Shown here: positions 38,523-49,727 of the stretch, piece by piece
Layout of the letters: every line of letters starts with the position of its first letter
Position numbering within the stretch: the stretch's first letter is position 1
Source: Epiperipatus broadwayi
Lineage: Eukaryota; Onychophora; Udeonychophora; Euonychophora; Peripatidae
Assembly: GCA_028023455.1 (NCBI GenBank)
Contig: JAQFVV010000014.1
Coordinates: forward strand, 5,012,280-5,076,279
DNA length: 64,000 nt
Direction of reading: 5' to 3'
Notes under the pieces: generated by a model
What the model saw: only the letters and a program-made list of their open reading frames with translations
What the model was told of the DNA's origin: nothing
Database searches by the model: none
Made by a program: the position numbers and the translations under genes

Positions 38523-38605
38523 TACATGTGTGTGGCCATGTGTATCAGTTGTATAAAATAGTGTGGATAGATGGGGGGTGCTTGAAAATCTGAGTTCAAA
38601 TCCCC
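38523..38605 (+). repeat. tRNA-derived SINE family S, copy 1
   Basis: CATGTGTATCAGTTGTATAAAATAG ... GCTTGAAAATCTGAGTTCAAATCCCC; the last part is a Pol III B box-like GAGTTCAAATCC. Shared with 54288-54376 (minus) and 54570-54700 (plus). Confidence 0.6.
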
Positions 38606-38606
38606 T

Positions 38607-38710
38607 ATACTTATATATATATATAGTAACAACTACTTTTATCATATTTTTTTTATTATTTATTATTAAAAAAAATATATAAAAGTAGTTGTTACTATAT
38701 ATATAAGTAT
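38607..38710. mobile_element. MITE-like hairpin, ~104 bp
   Basis: Terminal inverted repeats of ~34 bp (ATACTTATATATA...GTAACAACTACTTTTAT, mirrored at 38679-38710). The interior is itself A/T palindromic. No coding capacity. Confidence 0.7.
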
Positions 38711-39399
38711 CATATTTTTCAACATTCCTCATTACTTTCTCAAATATTTTTATTTAAAAAATTTTCAATCAACCTTTTCTTATAATTTTTCCTTCCATTA
38801 TATATATATTTCATAATTTCAATATTTTTCTCTAGCTTAATAAAATTACTAATCTAATGTAAAAACATCCAATATTTTATGCCCCATATCCACACAAAAC
38901 TAATTTAAATCATTATTTCATTTTTATTTTATTCATATATTTCTAATTTTTATCCTTTATGCTTAATTATTTTCTTATTTCCTTTACTGTTTTAATAGAT
39001 ATATTCAGTTTTATTCTTGATCTTGTTTTGATATAAATTTTATTTTTATTTTTATCATAATTTTAATTTTCATATTTTTCTGTTTTACTTATTAAATTTT
39101 CTATCATTTTACCTTAATTTCTAACATTATCTTTAGTGCTTTATTGGAATGATGATCCTAATGTGTATAGTTACACTGAGATGTATTCACCATTTAATTC
39201 TTTTACATATTTTAATATTTGCTTAACACTTTGTCTGATTGTAATTTCAATTAAATATTATTTTAGTATTTCTGCCCATATTGTTTTGGCTCATTGAGAA
39301 TCTGCCATCAATTAATTTTTTTCAAGTACATATCTTATTATTTCTTTTTGAATCTTATTTCATGCTACAAAAGGTATATACATGCTATATTGTGAAAGA

Positions 39400-39970
39400 T
39401 TAGATATTCCTTTCCATAAAATTCCCTAAGTGAGATTAGATATGGTGTTCCATTCTATAAGATTCCATAAATAAGATTAGTATATATAAGCACTTTAACA
39501 TGCTGAAGAAGAAGAAGCTGTCAGTAGTAACAAAAACAATTAAATTAATCTAGGCCTAGTACTTTCGATGTTTTTACCTCATATTCATGGCCAAAATAGA
39601 TTATATACCATTGCTGTAATATTACTAAACAATAAGATTAAGAAATGTGGCTCCTTTCCAAAAGATTTCATAATTATGATTAAGTACAGTGATTTCTTTC
39701 TATAAGATTTCATAAGGAACATTAGTTAAAGTGTTGCCTTTTCATAAGATTCAGTAAGTGAAATTAGATACAGTAGTTTCTTTCCATAATATGACATAAG
39801 TAAGATTATATCTAAGATTTATTATTAGTTTCAATAACTTCTTTCCATAGAACTCTACTTACTACATATTTAATATAAGCAAATAGCATCAATTAAGAGA
39901 GATTAGGTATAATAATTAATTTTCATAAGATTCCATGAGTGAGATTAAGCTTAGTGACTCCTTATCATAA
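39400..39970. repeat. Degenerate ~43-bp minisatellite, interrupted
   Basis: About seven copies of TTTCTTTYCATAAGATTCCATAAGTGAGATTAGATACAGTG starting near 39409, 39452, 39642, 39690, 39732, 39776 and 39924. Unrelated inserts lie at ~39490-39640 and ~39815-39920. Confidence 0.65.
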
Positions 39971-40368
39971 TAATCAAATTATTTTATATTTAAAATAAGC
40001 AAATAATGTCAATTACTTAATAGATCATTTTCTTCTTTTTTTATTTTATTTTGTTATTAAATCTTTTTCCCTTTTAATATACCACCATTTTATTATTAAT
40101 TAAAACCACCAAAGAAATATATTGTTTTGCTTCTTTTGTGCAATATTTTCTTATTTACTAATTTATTTAATTATCAATAATATCATGACATATAAAATGA
40201 ATTTTCCTTAGACAAAGTATATTATAAATTTGTTAAATTTCCCTCTCTAACTCATTATGATATAAAATATTAGATAATATAATAGAATCAACTTTTACAT
40301 TGTAATAGGTTTTTTAATGCTTTGATTTATAATATTATAAAGTAAACATTAAAAAAAAATTAATTGTA

Positions 40369-40615
40369 TGATTAAAACAAGCAAAACTCTCCATACAGTA
40401 TTGACCCTCAGTGCAAGCCAGAGTAATCAAAGGATACCAGAAGGCATGTGCATAAAATACCTATCTAGTGCCTACTCATCCAATATGCCCAGATTAGTTT
40501 CTGGCTTGGGACCTTCATCAGTGAGAAGCCTTGGATCTGAGAGCACTGCACCTAGATCTTAGGATCTTCAGTGAAGAGTCTTGGATCTGAGAGCACTGCA
40601 CCTAGATCTTAGAAT
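40369..40615 (-). mobile_element. Hammerhead fold-back family, copy F1
   Basis: Minus-strand unit: stem sequence, ribozyme core (40491-40527), then a tail TTCTGGYATCC...TTGATTACTCTGGCTTGCACTG and GGAGAGTTTTG. A 50-bp part including the 5' stem strand (TTGGATCTGAGAGCACTGC) is tandemly duplicated at 40531 and 40581. Homologous to 40950-41185 and 43635-43765. PLE-derived by inference, since Penelope-like elements are the known animal carriers of type I hammerheads. Confidence 0.65.
40448..40550 (-). ncRNA. Type I hammerhead ribozyme candidate
   Basis: Minus strand: core CTGATGA (40521-40515), GAAA (40501-40498), and cleavage triplet ATC (40494-40492). Stem II is GGT/GCC around CCCAA. Stem III is minimal (CTA loop). 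Stem I is extensive: CTCA/TGGG, internal loop, ATCCAA/TTGGAT, CTC/GAG and AGTGC/GCACT all pair in register. This is the layout of the small-stem-III hammerheads of Penelope-like elements. Not tested; the A-A pair closing stem II is a weakness. Confidence 0.6.
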
Positions 40616-40829
40616 CTAATGCAACCTTCCAGAAGCCACCTTTTATCTCTACTTAACTACAAAACTATGAGTCTTAAATTGAAAACACAATAATATTTTC
40701 AATCCAAGCTCATGAGCTTATATAGTCATATAGGTCTGAACTCAGTTCAGTATCTATATATTTTGGTGTCCTTGATTTTTTAATAACCATGGCCATCACT
40801 ATTCTATTATGCAGGATTGGTTTTAAGCC

Positions 40830-41185
40830 AATAAACATCATATGATCACCATTTCTTATGCTTGCTTATAACTGTTATTCAAACAGGCAAAACTCCCCAT
40901 ACAATATTGCCACTCAGTGCAAGCCAGAGTAATCAATGGATGCCAGAAGATCTAGGTGCAGTGCTCTCAGATCCAAGGCTTCTCACTGACAAAATCTACA
41001 AGCCAGAAACTAGTCTGGGGATACTGAATGAGTAAGCACTAGATGGGGATTTTATGCACAAGCATTCTGGCATCCATTGATTACTCTGGCTTGCACTGAA
41101 TGGCAATACTATATGGAGAGTTTTGTCTGTTTGAATAACAGTTATAAGCAAGCATAAGAAATGGTGATCATGTGATGTAATTGTA
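40830..41185. mobile_element. Hammerhead fold-back family, palindromic copy F2
   Basis: Tail unit in minus orientation (40835-40945) and plus orientation (41070-41185) form inverted arms of ~105 bp: ATGATCACCATTTCTTATGC ... GGATGCCAGAA and the mirror. Between them lies a plus-strand ribozyme-like segment, 40950-41045, with GAAACTAGTC but a damaged core CTGACAA. Confidence 0.7.
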
Positions 41186-41269
41186 TGATTGGTTATACAT
41201 TATCAGTTTCTATAGTGATATAGTTTAATTAAATTCCACTAATAAAAATATTCTTAGATATGTTGATAA

Positions 41270-41450
41270 ATTTATAATATTTAATATAAATCCTAGATAT
41301 GATATAGAATAAAATATCTTTATATAACAACAAAATAAAATAATATATGACAATAGCTATATAATCATAATATATAAAAGCTCTTTTCTGCAATTTTTAA
41401 ATTTTTTACCCTTTTCAATGTCTTGTTTAACTACAAAAAACAACCTATAT
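41270..41450. repeat. 180-bp inverted repeat partner of 49130-49310
   Basis: Nearly identical to the reverse complement of 49130-49310 (AATCCTAGATATGATATAGAA, ATATCTTTATATAACAACAA, GTCTTGTTTAACTRCAAAAA). The two lie ~7.7 kb apart. Confidence 0.75.
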
Positions 41451-41467
41451 TGCATACATAGCAACAT

Positions 41468-41825
41468 CTACCAGCTCTATATAAAATTAACACAAGCCTT
41501 TAATTATGCTTTAATATTTTTATAATAATATATATTATATAACCTCCATTCGTTTTTCATTATCCAATTATTAGTTAAATAAATTGACATTTTATAAATG
41601 TTCATACAATTATTTCTGTTATAATTAAGGCAATTAGTTTCATATATCCTTTTCCTGTTAATTTCTTTAATATAATTTAATGGGCTTATATTCTTAACAC
41701 AATCTATGTCCAAATGGTAAGTAGTGAACATATGAAAAATAAATGGAGGGTTATATAATATATATTATTATAAAGACATTAAAGCATAAATTATAGGCTT
41801 GGGTTAATTTTATATAGAGCCGGTA
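41468..41825 (-). mobile_element. Penelope-like remnant with inverted arms
   Basis: Arms 41468-41545 and 41745-41825 are inverted copies (CTACCAGCTCTATATAAAATT / AATTTTATATAGAGCCGGTAG). The minus-strand interior reads CVKNISPLNYIKEINRKRIYE followed by an Asn-rich segment ending in NNW, reminiscent of the C-terminus after GIY-YIG in Penelope-like proteins. Family call by analogy with 658-1380. Confidence 0.45.
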
Positions 41826-42422
41826 GATGACTCTGGCTGGGCATTTGTCACAATGCTTGTTGGGGAGTTGGCGGTCCTCACTTTTTATAATTTTTATAAC
41901 TTACAAGCTTAAGAGATAGAGTCATGTGATCTATGACTCTTATTTGAATATATATATATACTTGTTTTTTATAATTTCTTTTCATTCTCTAATTTATGCT
42001 GTTTATAATATTAATCCAATGTTATCATTTAATTATGGTTTGCTCAATATTATGCAAGCAAATCTACAATGTAACCAAAGTTAAATATATAATAAAGCCC
42101 TTTAAAAGATAATGGTGTTCAATAATCTATTTCTGGAATTAGCGTTTTGTTTAACTATACATTATTTGATAGATATGTATTTGCTGTATTTTTGATTTGT
42201 TTGTTTTTTATTTTTGTAGTATTCTATTTTTTTATTTGACTTTGGATTTGAATGTGCTTTATTGGATTTTAAAGAATCAATTTTTCTGATTTTATTTTTT
42301 CGTTGTAAATCTGTTTCCAGATTGATGTAATTTTTAATATATCTAAATACCGTATAATTGTTCACTTATATCACGCTATATCTGATTGAATCAATACTTC
42401 ATATCGTCATGATCGTTTTCAA

Positions 42423-42530
42423 CCACTGCAGGATAGTCTCTCCAAGTTCTGTCCATCTTTTCCGATCTCTAGCCTCTCTTCTCCACATGATCTTAGCACA
42501 CTTCCTTATTTCATCCATCCATCTCATCTC
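42423..42530 (-). pseudogene. RTE-type LINE C-terminal fragment
   Basis: Minus strand reads RWMDEIRKCAKIMWRREARD followed by RKRWTELGETILQW. RTE-clade ORF2 proteins end with RW.DDI......W...A.DR..W...GE....W, which this matches in order and spacing. No RT or endonuclease is attached. Short, GC-richer than surroundings. Confidence 0.6.
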
Positions 42531-43634
42531 TTTCTACTTCTTTTACAATCTCTTGATATATATCATGTTTTTTTTTTTTTTGCTGTTGAAATATTTTATT
42601 TTGAAAGTTTAAATTTCCTCTAGCAAACTCTTTGGGATCTTATTGCCAAGGAGCTTTTAATATTATTATAACTTCTTTTAGTAAAAAAGCATCTTCCAGA
42701 GACGATATAATTAGGCATAGATAACTACAAATTTTTTGGAAGGATATATTATCGGATTGCATAATGTTAAATTTCTCTGATGACTAATTTAGCATCTTCA
42801 ATTCTTGAAATTTCTAGATAAATCAACCAAAAAAATTCTGAAATGTCATTTATTTGGACTAATTATTGCTTGCATAAATAAGTATTTGGATGGTTCTAGA
42901 GATGATTGGGACATCTGACCACCTACCTATTCATCCAATGTGGTTCTAACCATCTTATAATATTGAAACAATTATTTTGCTTTTCTAGAAATTTTTATAT
43001 GTATACACAGATTTCCATAACTTATCTATATGCTATTATTAATATATTTCATAATATATGTTTGTATATATCATATATAGGTAATGTAGGTATAGGAGAA
43101 AGGTATATGCATATATATATTTTACATAGATAATTCTATATTAATGATAACTTATAAAAGAAACCTACAATATTCTCTCATTTTTTCATAATTTCAGTTA
43201 TCCACAATTAAAAAATAATTGAATACAAATTAGTAAAAAGGAAATTTTAATTTCTTAATTCATGTGTATAAATATGAGTATTTTACTTTATATTTTTTTA
43301 AAAAAAAATTTAAGAATAAAAATAACATTTTTTAAAAGGAGTCAGTATTTTTAATCTCTTTTTTCACAATTGATAGTTTTAGGAGACTACAAAATTATGT
43401 AAGAAAAACTTATTGCATTTCTATCTGGATAGAAAGAGTCCAAATAAATTCGCTTTTTATTCTCATTTTTCTTTTCTATTATAATTAAAATATTGAAAAT
43501 ATATTGTTTAGTATGGGGAACTGTATTTAAAATTAATTAATTATGTATTGAGTTTGTATTTAGAGCATACATTTAAAGGCTGAGATTGATAAAGCATTAC
43601 AAAATAGAATATAGATCTTTTCTCTGCACTGTAA

Positions 43635-43765
43635 ATTAAAAACAAAGGCAAAACTCTCCATACAGTAGTGCCACCCTGTGCCAAACAGAGTAATCAATGG
43701 AGTGTTTTGCCTTTGTTTATAACAATTATGTGCTAGTATAGAGATGGTGATCATGTGATGTTTAG
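43635..43765. mobile_element. Hammerhead fold-back family, short copy F3
   Basis: AGGCAAAACTCTCCATACAGTA ... AGAGTAATCAATGGAGTGTTTTGCCT, then TAACAATTATG and GAGATGGTGATCATGTGATG. Ribozyme core is absent; the arms nearly meet. Confidence 0.6.
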
Positions 43766-44480
43766 TGGTTTAACACTGTAAATTAATATATTAATAGTAT
43801 AAATCTTCATATTTCTACATAACTAATTAAAGCAATGAATCAATAATAATTCACATTTGGTGATTAATTCCTGTTTTTACTTCACTTAGAAGCTGTGTAA
43901 TTATAGTTTTGATCTATAAATAGAGATATTAGATTAAAATAGAAAAAATAAATCAGGCAGTTCACTTCAATTAAGCTTAACTTGTAGTATATATATTTTT
44001 TAATTTTGTGTATATAATATTAATTTTACTTATAAAATTATATCACAACTGTATGTACATATTATATATACATGTTGAAAACGTTTGTAGATGTGTTAAA
44101 AGGCATACTATAAATTACAGTTTTTATAAATTTTGGAATTCACTTGTCTTAGAACTTAATATCATGGACCCAGGGAGACAACATATATAACTTATAAATT
44201 ATATACTCTTAACATATGGATAAAGATTTATATAATATTTACTAAGGCAATAAACCTTTAAGCACGTGCGCTTGAAAATACGAAGGTAGGGACCTCTACA
44301 GGTCTTAACCACAAGCTTACTCAAAAAGAAAGATTTTCAGTGGCAGAATCAGTCATCATAATAGATGATAAAACACCACTAATGGAACAACCCATATCCC
44401 ATCCTTTAGTTATCTTCCAACATAATTAGAATGATAATCATCCATATAATATATACACATAATTTTATCATTTATTATGA

Positions 44481-45039
44481 TTGATATATTATATTGAGGG
44501 AAGTGTAATTGATAAATATATAAGGATGAAAGAAATTATACAATATCACAGATATGTTGATGATATACTTATAATAGGTAATAGTAGAAGTATCAATAAT
44601 GTATTTAATGAAATGAATGATAATGGATATGGTGTTAGATTTACGATGGAAAATGGAGAGGAAGTTGTTAAAATATTTAGATATTTTTATGAGGAAGGGT
44701 GTAACAGCTGAGATTGTTATAAGACATTATATTAAGGAGAAAGATAAAAGAGCTATAATAGATCCAAGTTCATATCAACCATGGTCTCAAAAAATGGCAA
44801 CAATGAAAGGGTTTAGAGAGAAAAATGATAGGTTAACTTTAGATAAGAGTATAGCTTTAATACAAAAGTTGGAGGTTGAAAATGATTGTATTAATATGGG
44901 CTATAAAAAGAAAGATATAAGTAAATTTTTTAAAAATAAAGGTGAAGATAGTACATATTATAATAATAAGAAATTAACTGTAAATAATAAATGGATTTCA
45001 GTTCCATATTGTGAGATAGAGTATATAAAGAGTTGGTAA
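44481..45039 (+). pseudogene. Penelope RT palm end and thumb
   Basis: First frame: IIQYHRYVDDILIIGNSRSI gives RT motif C with YVDD intact (residues 25-28), then FTMENGEEV. A frame change around 44650 leads to LLKYLDIFMRKG, then IIDPSSYQPWSQKMATMKGF and REKNDRLT. Family knowledge: the LDI...G.....YRK......SYHP..HK.... block follows motif C in Penelope-like RTs. The first RT motifs are missing, so only about the last quarter of the RT is here. Confidence 0.8.
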
Positions 45040-45125
45040 GGGAAGAATTACCTGATAATATTAAAATAGGATGGAAAAACAGTAGATCATTAGGGAAATA
45101 GATATATAATATAGAAAATAATAAT

Positions 45126-45404
45126 GAGAATGATAGAGCAGGGTTGGTGTATAAAATTATTTGTGAATTTTGTAGCATGATATATATTGGTCAGACAGAG
45201 AAAAGTGCATTAGAAAGAGGTAAAGAACATGATAGGGCAATTAGGAGGAAGGATATGAGATCAGGGATTTATATACATTTTTTGAATACTGGGCATAGAA
45301 TGAGTTGTGAAAAAAACATTCAGATGATTATGTATGTAAAGAAGTATAGTGAGAAGTATGTTATGAAACTTTGTATATACAGGAGAATTTTGAAAAATGT
45401 ATGA
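45126..45404 (+). pseudogene. Penelope GIY-YIG endonuclease
   Basis: Open from at least 45144: NRAGLVYKIICEFCSMIYIG, then QTEKSALERGKEHDRAIRR, IHFLNTGHRMS and a C-terminal Tyr/Lys-rich helix. The VY...YIG pair, the Arg of ...LERGKEH and the CX2C that precedes YIG in animal Penelope elements are all visible. Only about 35 codons of out-of-frame sequence separate it from the RT part. Probably once a single polyprotein. Confidence 0.82.
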
Positions 45405-46008
45405 ATATGGTTGAGCTGGTATTTTTCTGTCAGCACATAATCATACATAATATATATACACACATATTTTGTAAAAATAAAATATAGACATTGTAATAAA
45501 CTTATTTTATTAGAAATAAATACACGTACTTTTCTATCAGCTCATATATATATATATATATATATACGCATATATATATATTTATTAAAATATAAATATT
45601 TTATAATACATAATTTTAAAAATATAAATTAACACTTAATTTTAAAATGGAGTTTTAAGAAGTTAAAATAAATTAGATCAAGATCTTACATTTTTGATAA
45701 AAGTTTGTTTTTTGTTTAGTTTTTTTTAAAAAAAAACTTCTTAAGATAGAAGGGAAAAGAAAGCAATTAATTCTATTGTTGGGGCTTTGTCAGTGAAGGT
45801 ATTTTTATGCTATCTATTACGCTGATCAATTGGAATGTTTCTTTGGGATTTTAAAATATGAAATAAAAGAAGAGAATATTAAAGGTGTGAACTGAAACTT
45901 TAGAAAAAATCTATAAATTACGGACTTTCCTTTTGTTCTAATTAATTGGATTTTGGCCGAGGTCAATATCTAATCTATAAGTTTCAATTCGGCTCAGACT
46001 TTTCAAGA

Positions 46009-46235
46009 TATAAAAAAAATCTGCAAAGCGCAAGGAGAAAATGTTGAGTGGCTAGATCTAACAGAACTTTCCCTTCTGGGAACATCTTCCTATTACCACC
46101 TGGAACTGCTTTGTAAATGCTGGACATAGAGAGCTAGCCGAGGAGAACGGACTGGAAGAAGACACGGACAAACCACGAAGAATATAGAATGAAATATTCC
46201 ACCCACACAGGATCTACACTGATCGATCAGGGTAA
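46009..46235 (+). promoter_or_regulatory. TATA-like word, GC-richer leader and 5' splice site
   Basis: TATAAAAAA at 46009, a ~200-bp GC-richer stretch (GCTAGCCGAGGAGAACGGACT etc.) and a donor-like CAGG/GTAAAT at 46232. No long ORF. It could be an LTR leader or a first non-coding exon; compare 50853-51087 and 59094-58758. Confidence 0.3.
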
Positions 46236-47450
46236 ATAGACTTTTTTTTTTGTTATAATTTCAAGAGACATTTGCGTAATAGATTTTTAAAAAAAGAAAG
46301 AAAAGCCTTCACTTCAAATATCTCAAAGTTTCAGCAATAGAAAGGGAGGGATATGTAGTCTTTAAGTAGATGTATTTACTCATTCAAATTAATCCACATT
46401 ATATTGTTTTTTTTATTATTTAATTTTTTTGGGACGTTCTATTAATTAAACTTACCTTTAGTTTCTATGATTGTTGTTCTTATAATGTATAGATAGGAAT
46501 AAGAAATTGTATACTCGATCTAAGGACAAGTAAAAATTTAAGATAAAAAGATTTAACATTAGAAAGAGGAGGTTTGAGTGCGTTTGTTTTAATAAACACA
46601 CTTATAGTAAGTCGCCCTTGAGTTCACTCATAGTTATATACCATGATATTTGATGAAATATTGTATAATTGGTAAAGTGACGGCGCATGTTCCTTCGAGA
46701 ACTATACATGTTAATTCTTGATTAGGAAAGAAAAAGGATCAGGAGGGTTTGGTTCGACAAATGTGAGGGAATGGAATAGTCAACAAATAGAATAAAGGTG
46801 TAATAAATCTTTCAACAATATTTAAACGTCGATCTGTTTTTTTTTATTATTATAATTAATTCTTATATTTCATTTTGTAGTCTTTTGGTTCATTAAAGAA
46901 AATTATTTTAAGGTTTGCAATTGGTGATTGCCATTCGTAAATAAATTAACCGTTATTATAGAAAATTTATAATACGGTCTAGGCAGAAATGCTTAGTGGC
47001 GCCCTCAAACGGCCACCGTACGTTGCAATCTCGTAAAATTTAAGAGCGTAACAAAATGTTTTGTTACATGGTTAAAGGTCCTGTAAAGTTGGCTGGAAAA
47101 TGGGTGTTGTTAGATAGCTGGAAGATTTAATTTAAGTTTGGTATAATTATAAGTAAATTATTTGTATATATTTGTATGGATGATTATTATTTTTAAAATA
47201 TTAAATATGGTTATATAGGTATGTAAGGAAAGAAAGATTGGGAAATTTATGAATGATTTTAAGGTATAAATGTGTGAATGTAAATATATGATTATGATTT
47301 AGATAAATATGTATAAATATTGTGTGCAAATATTATGTATAATTGTTTATGTATGTGATGAATAGGAAATAGATTTGTTTTATCTTTGATATTGTAATGT
47401 AAAATGAAGCCTGTAGATGGAGTTGCTGTAGAAAAGAAAGACCTGTAGAT

Positions 47451-47816
47451 ATGAGTGTAAATTCAGGTAGACAGTTATATATGAGTTTTATAGATATAGA
47501 GAAGGCACATGATAGAGTGAATAGAAATAGATTATGGATAAGTTTAGCAAATCTGGGAATGGATGAAGCTTTAGTGGGTGTTATTAAGAAGTTATATGAA
47601 AATAATTACTATACATATCAATTAGGGGATATAGAATCAGTTAAAGTTAAAAATGGGGTGGGACTGAGGCAAGGATGCCATATGTCACCTATTTTGTTTG
47701 TGTTGTATTTGAGTGAAATGGAGAGAGCAATAGAAAGTCTAGGAAAAGGGATAGAGATACCGTTAACAGGTGGCAAGAGAGTATATACATTGTCGGGTCT
47801 TTTTTTTTGCGGATGA
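47451..47816 (+). pseudogene. LINE RT, motifs A and B
   Basis: 121 codons: LYMSFIDIEKAHDRVNRNRLW (motif A, with His for the usual Tyr), a LGM...LVGVIKKLYENN block, and KNGVGLRQGCHMSPILFVLY (motif B, LRQGC..SP). The frame ends in a T9 run (47801-47809), beyond which FFADDVFLC continues in another frame. A one-base indel in the run explains the break. Confidence 0.85.
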
Positions 47817-48594
47817 TGTCTTTTTGTGTGCAGAAAGAAGAGAAGATATGGAAGTTATGCTGAGGACATGCGCAAGGGTGGGTAAAGATATGGGGATTAA
47901 ATTTAGTGAAGAAAAATCAAATATAAGGATGGTGAATTCTGGGGAAAGAGAAGACAAAGATTTCTTGTTGGGGGATATAAAGTTAAGTGTGGTGAATAGA
48001 TATAGTTATTTGGGAATCATCTTGAGTAATAAGAAAAATTGCTTGGATGAATGGGAGAAAAAATTGATAAATGAAGCAAAGAAAAGAAAGGGATTGATAA
48101 AGAAATTAACAGTGTTTTCATATAATAAATATGATGTAGCTAGAATTATATGGAAGGGAGTGGCAGTAGCAGGGTTAACATATGGCAATGATGCATTGTG
48201 TGTTAGTAAAAGAGTATTAGATTGCTTAGAAAAAGTACAAAGGGTAGTAGGAAAACATGCATTAGATGCTGAGGTGTGGACAGCAAAAGAGGCAATTCAA
48301 GGAGAAATGGGATGGTCAAGTTTTTATATGAGGGATGCCAAAAGCAAATTGAAAATGTTCGGTAGATTGCAGTTTATGGATAATAAAAGAATAGCCATAA
48401 TAGTATTTAATTGGGTTACAAGTAAAGGGCAGGCAACAAGATGGGCGAGAAAGGTAATGCGGTATGCAGAAGATTTGGATAAAGAAGTTGTCAGTAGATG
48501 GAATGATTGTGTTAGGAGGATTGTTGAGTGTTATAGTGGGAAGGAGTGGGATAGAATAGATGCACTAATAAAGAATAGGGAGTTGGAGAGATGA
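47800..48594 (+). pseudogene. LINE RT motif C to post-RT
   Basis: Starts in effect at FFADDVFLCAERREDMEVML (motif C, FADD intact), followed by KFSEEKSNIRMV (motif D), SYLGIILSNK, and the thumb/post-RT region with AGLTYGNDALCVSKRVLDCL and KVQRVVGKHAL (cf. YG.E.W......  L...Q). It ends at 48594 with an ATGA overlap into the next frame. Upstream codons before FADD are out-of-phase reading of motif-B sequence. Confidence 0.85.
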
Positions 48595-49031
48595 AGAGTA
48601 AAACTAGTTTAAATATATATGGAAGTAAACGGAACATTGGGTGTGAGTTAATTTGTGATAATAGTAAGGAAAGTAGTTTATTGTTTAAGACTCGAACGGG
48701 ATCTTTAGCAACAAGGGAATATACACGTAAATGGAAAAATATGGGTGATTTAGTCTGCAAGTTGTGTAAGGAAGGCATAGAAAATATTAGGCATTTGTTA
48801 CTTCAATTTAAATGTTTGGAAGCAGAAATGGTACAAATAATGAAGTTATGGAAGGTTAAATATGAACAAAGGGATTATACAGAAAGTGAGTTATTGGTTT
48901 TTATGCTAGGTTTGGGAAAAAATAAGGGGGATTTAGATATGAAGGTCATGGCGTTGACAAAGATTATGTTGTGGAAAGGAATGGAGCAGATTATGGGAAA
49001 ACTTAGGGTGGACAATGGAAAAGAAAGGTAA
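48591..49031 (+). pseudogene. LINE C-terminal region with Cys/His motif
   Basis: 146 codons: LLFKTRTGSLATREYTRKW, then GDLVCKLCKEGIENIRHLLL and QFKCLE, a CX2C...HX5-6C arrangement found at the end of many LINE ORF2 proteins. It starts in a -1 frame relative to the previous part. Because the sense continues smoothly (RELER/MKSK), I read this as a deletion rather than a separate gene. Confidence 0.75.
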
Positions 49032-49129
49032 AGTGGCTAACAGGTTTCTTTGGGCATAGCTGCTGAGAGATTCCTGACTCCGTTTAAGGAGAAGTCACAG
49101 TACATCACATCACATCACATGTGTTTTTT

Positions 49130-49310
49130 TGCAGTTAAACAAGACTTTAAAAAGGGCAAAACATTTAAAAATTACTGAAAAGAGCTTTTATATGCTATGA
49201 TTATATGATTATATTACAGCTATTGTCATATATTATTTTATTTTGTTGTTATATAAAGATATTTTATTCTATATCATATCTAGGATTTATTTTTAATTTG
49301 CAAAAGTAAT
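49130..49310. repeat. 180-bp inverted repeat partner of 41270-41450
   Basis: Follows the LINE tail directly. See 41270-41450. Confidence 0.75.
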
Positions 49311-49727
49311 CCTTGTATTTTAGATATTAAATGTTTAATATATATATATAATAAAGTTTCTTTAAACTTGTGGTTAAAGACATATGTAAAAAATAAATGC
49401 TGCTAAAGATGCATTTCTGGCAAAATCAGCCTTTATTATTTGGTCCAGACCTTTATCAATACGTCTTCATCATAGTTTAGCATTTAGCCAAAGCAAACAA
49501 ATATAGATCAATTTATAGTGCAATACTATTTGAATGCATTCATTTTGAGATCATCATGTAGAATAAATTCCCAATCTATAGTAATAAATTTATTTATTTT
49601 CTAGATAGTCTAGTTATATAAATTTTATGGAATATATTTTAATAATAAATCAGAATATTTTAATACGGAAAACAAAATAAGATTATATGGAAACCCATTA
49701 AAAAACTAGAAAAACTGTGATAAAGTA

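Larger units (their letters stand above)
44260..45410 (+). mobile_element. Penelope-like element, 5'-truncated
   Basis: Plus strand: end of RT (44481-44711), post-RT region (44617-45039) and GIY-YIG endonuclease (45144-45404), in the order unique to Penelope-like elements. Frames change at least twice. The 5' half of the RT is missing. A 5' LTR-like part was not identified. Confidence 0.85.
47405..49120 (+). mobile_element. Non-LTR retrotransposon (LINE), 5'-truncated
   Basis: RT, post-RT and C-terminal Cys/His motif in order on the plus strand, then a 3' UTR (49032-49100) and a short tandem tail (ACATC)n at 49101-49120, in place of poly(A). Such tandem tails are typical of CR1/L2/I-like LINEs rather than L1/Tx1. 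Two frameshifts only, so a fairly young but dead copy. Antisense to the dynein gene. Confidence 0.82.

Noticed and set aside
48591-48594. ATGA overlap as translational coupling of two cistrons
   Set aside because: The protein sense continues across the point as in a single LINE ORF2; a one-base indel is simpler.
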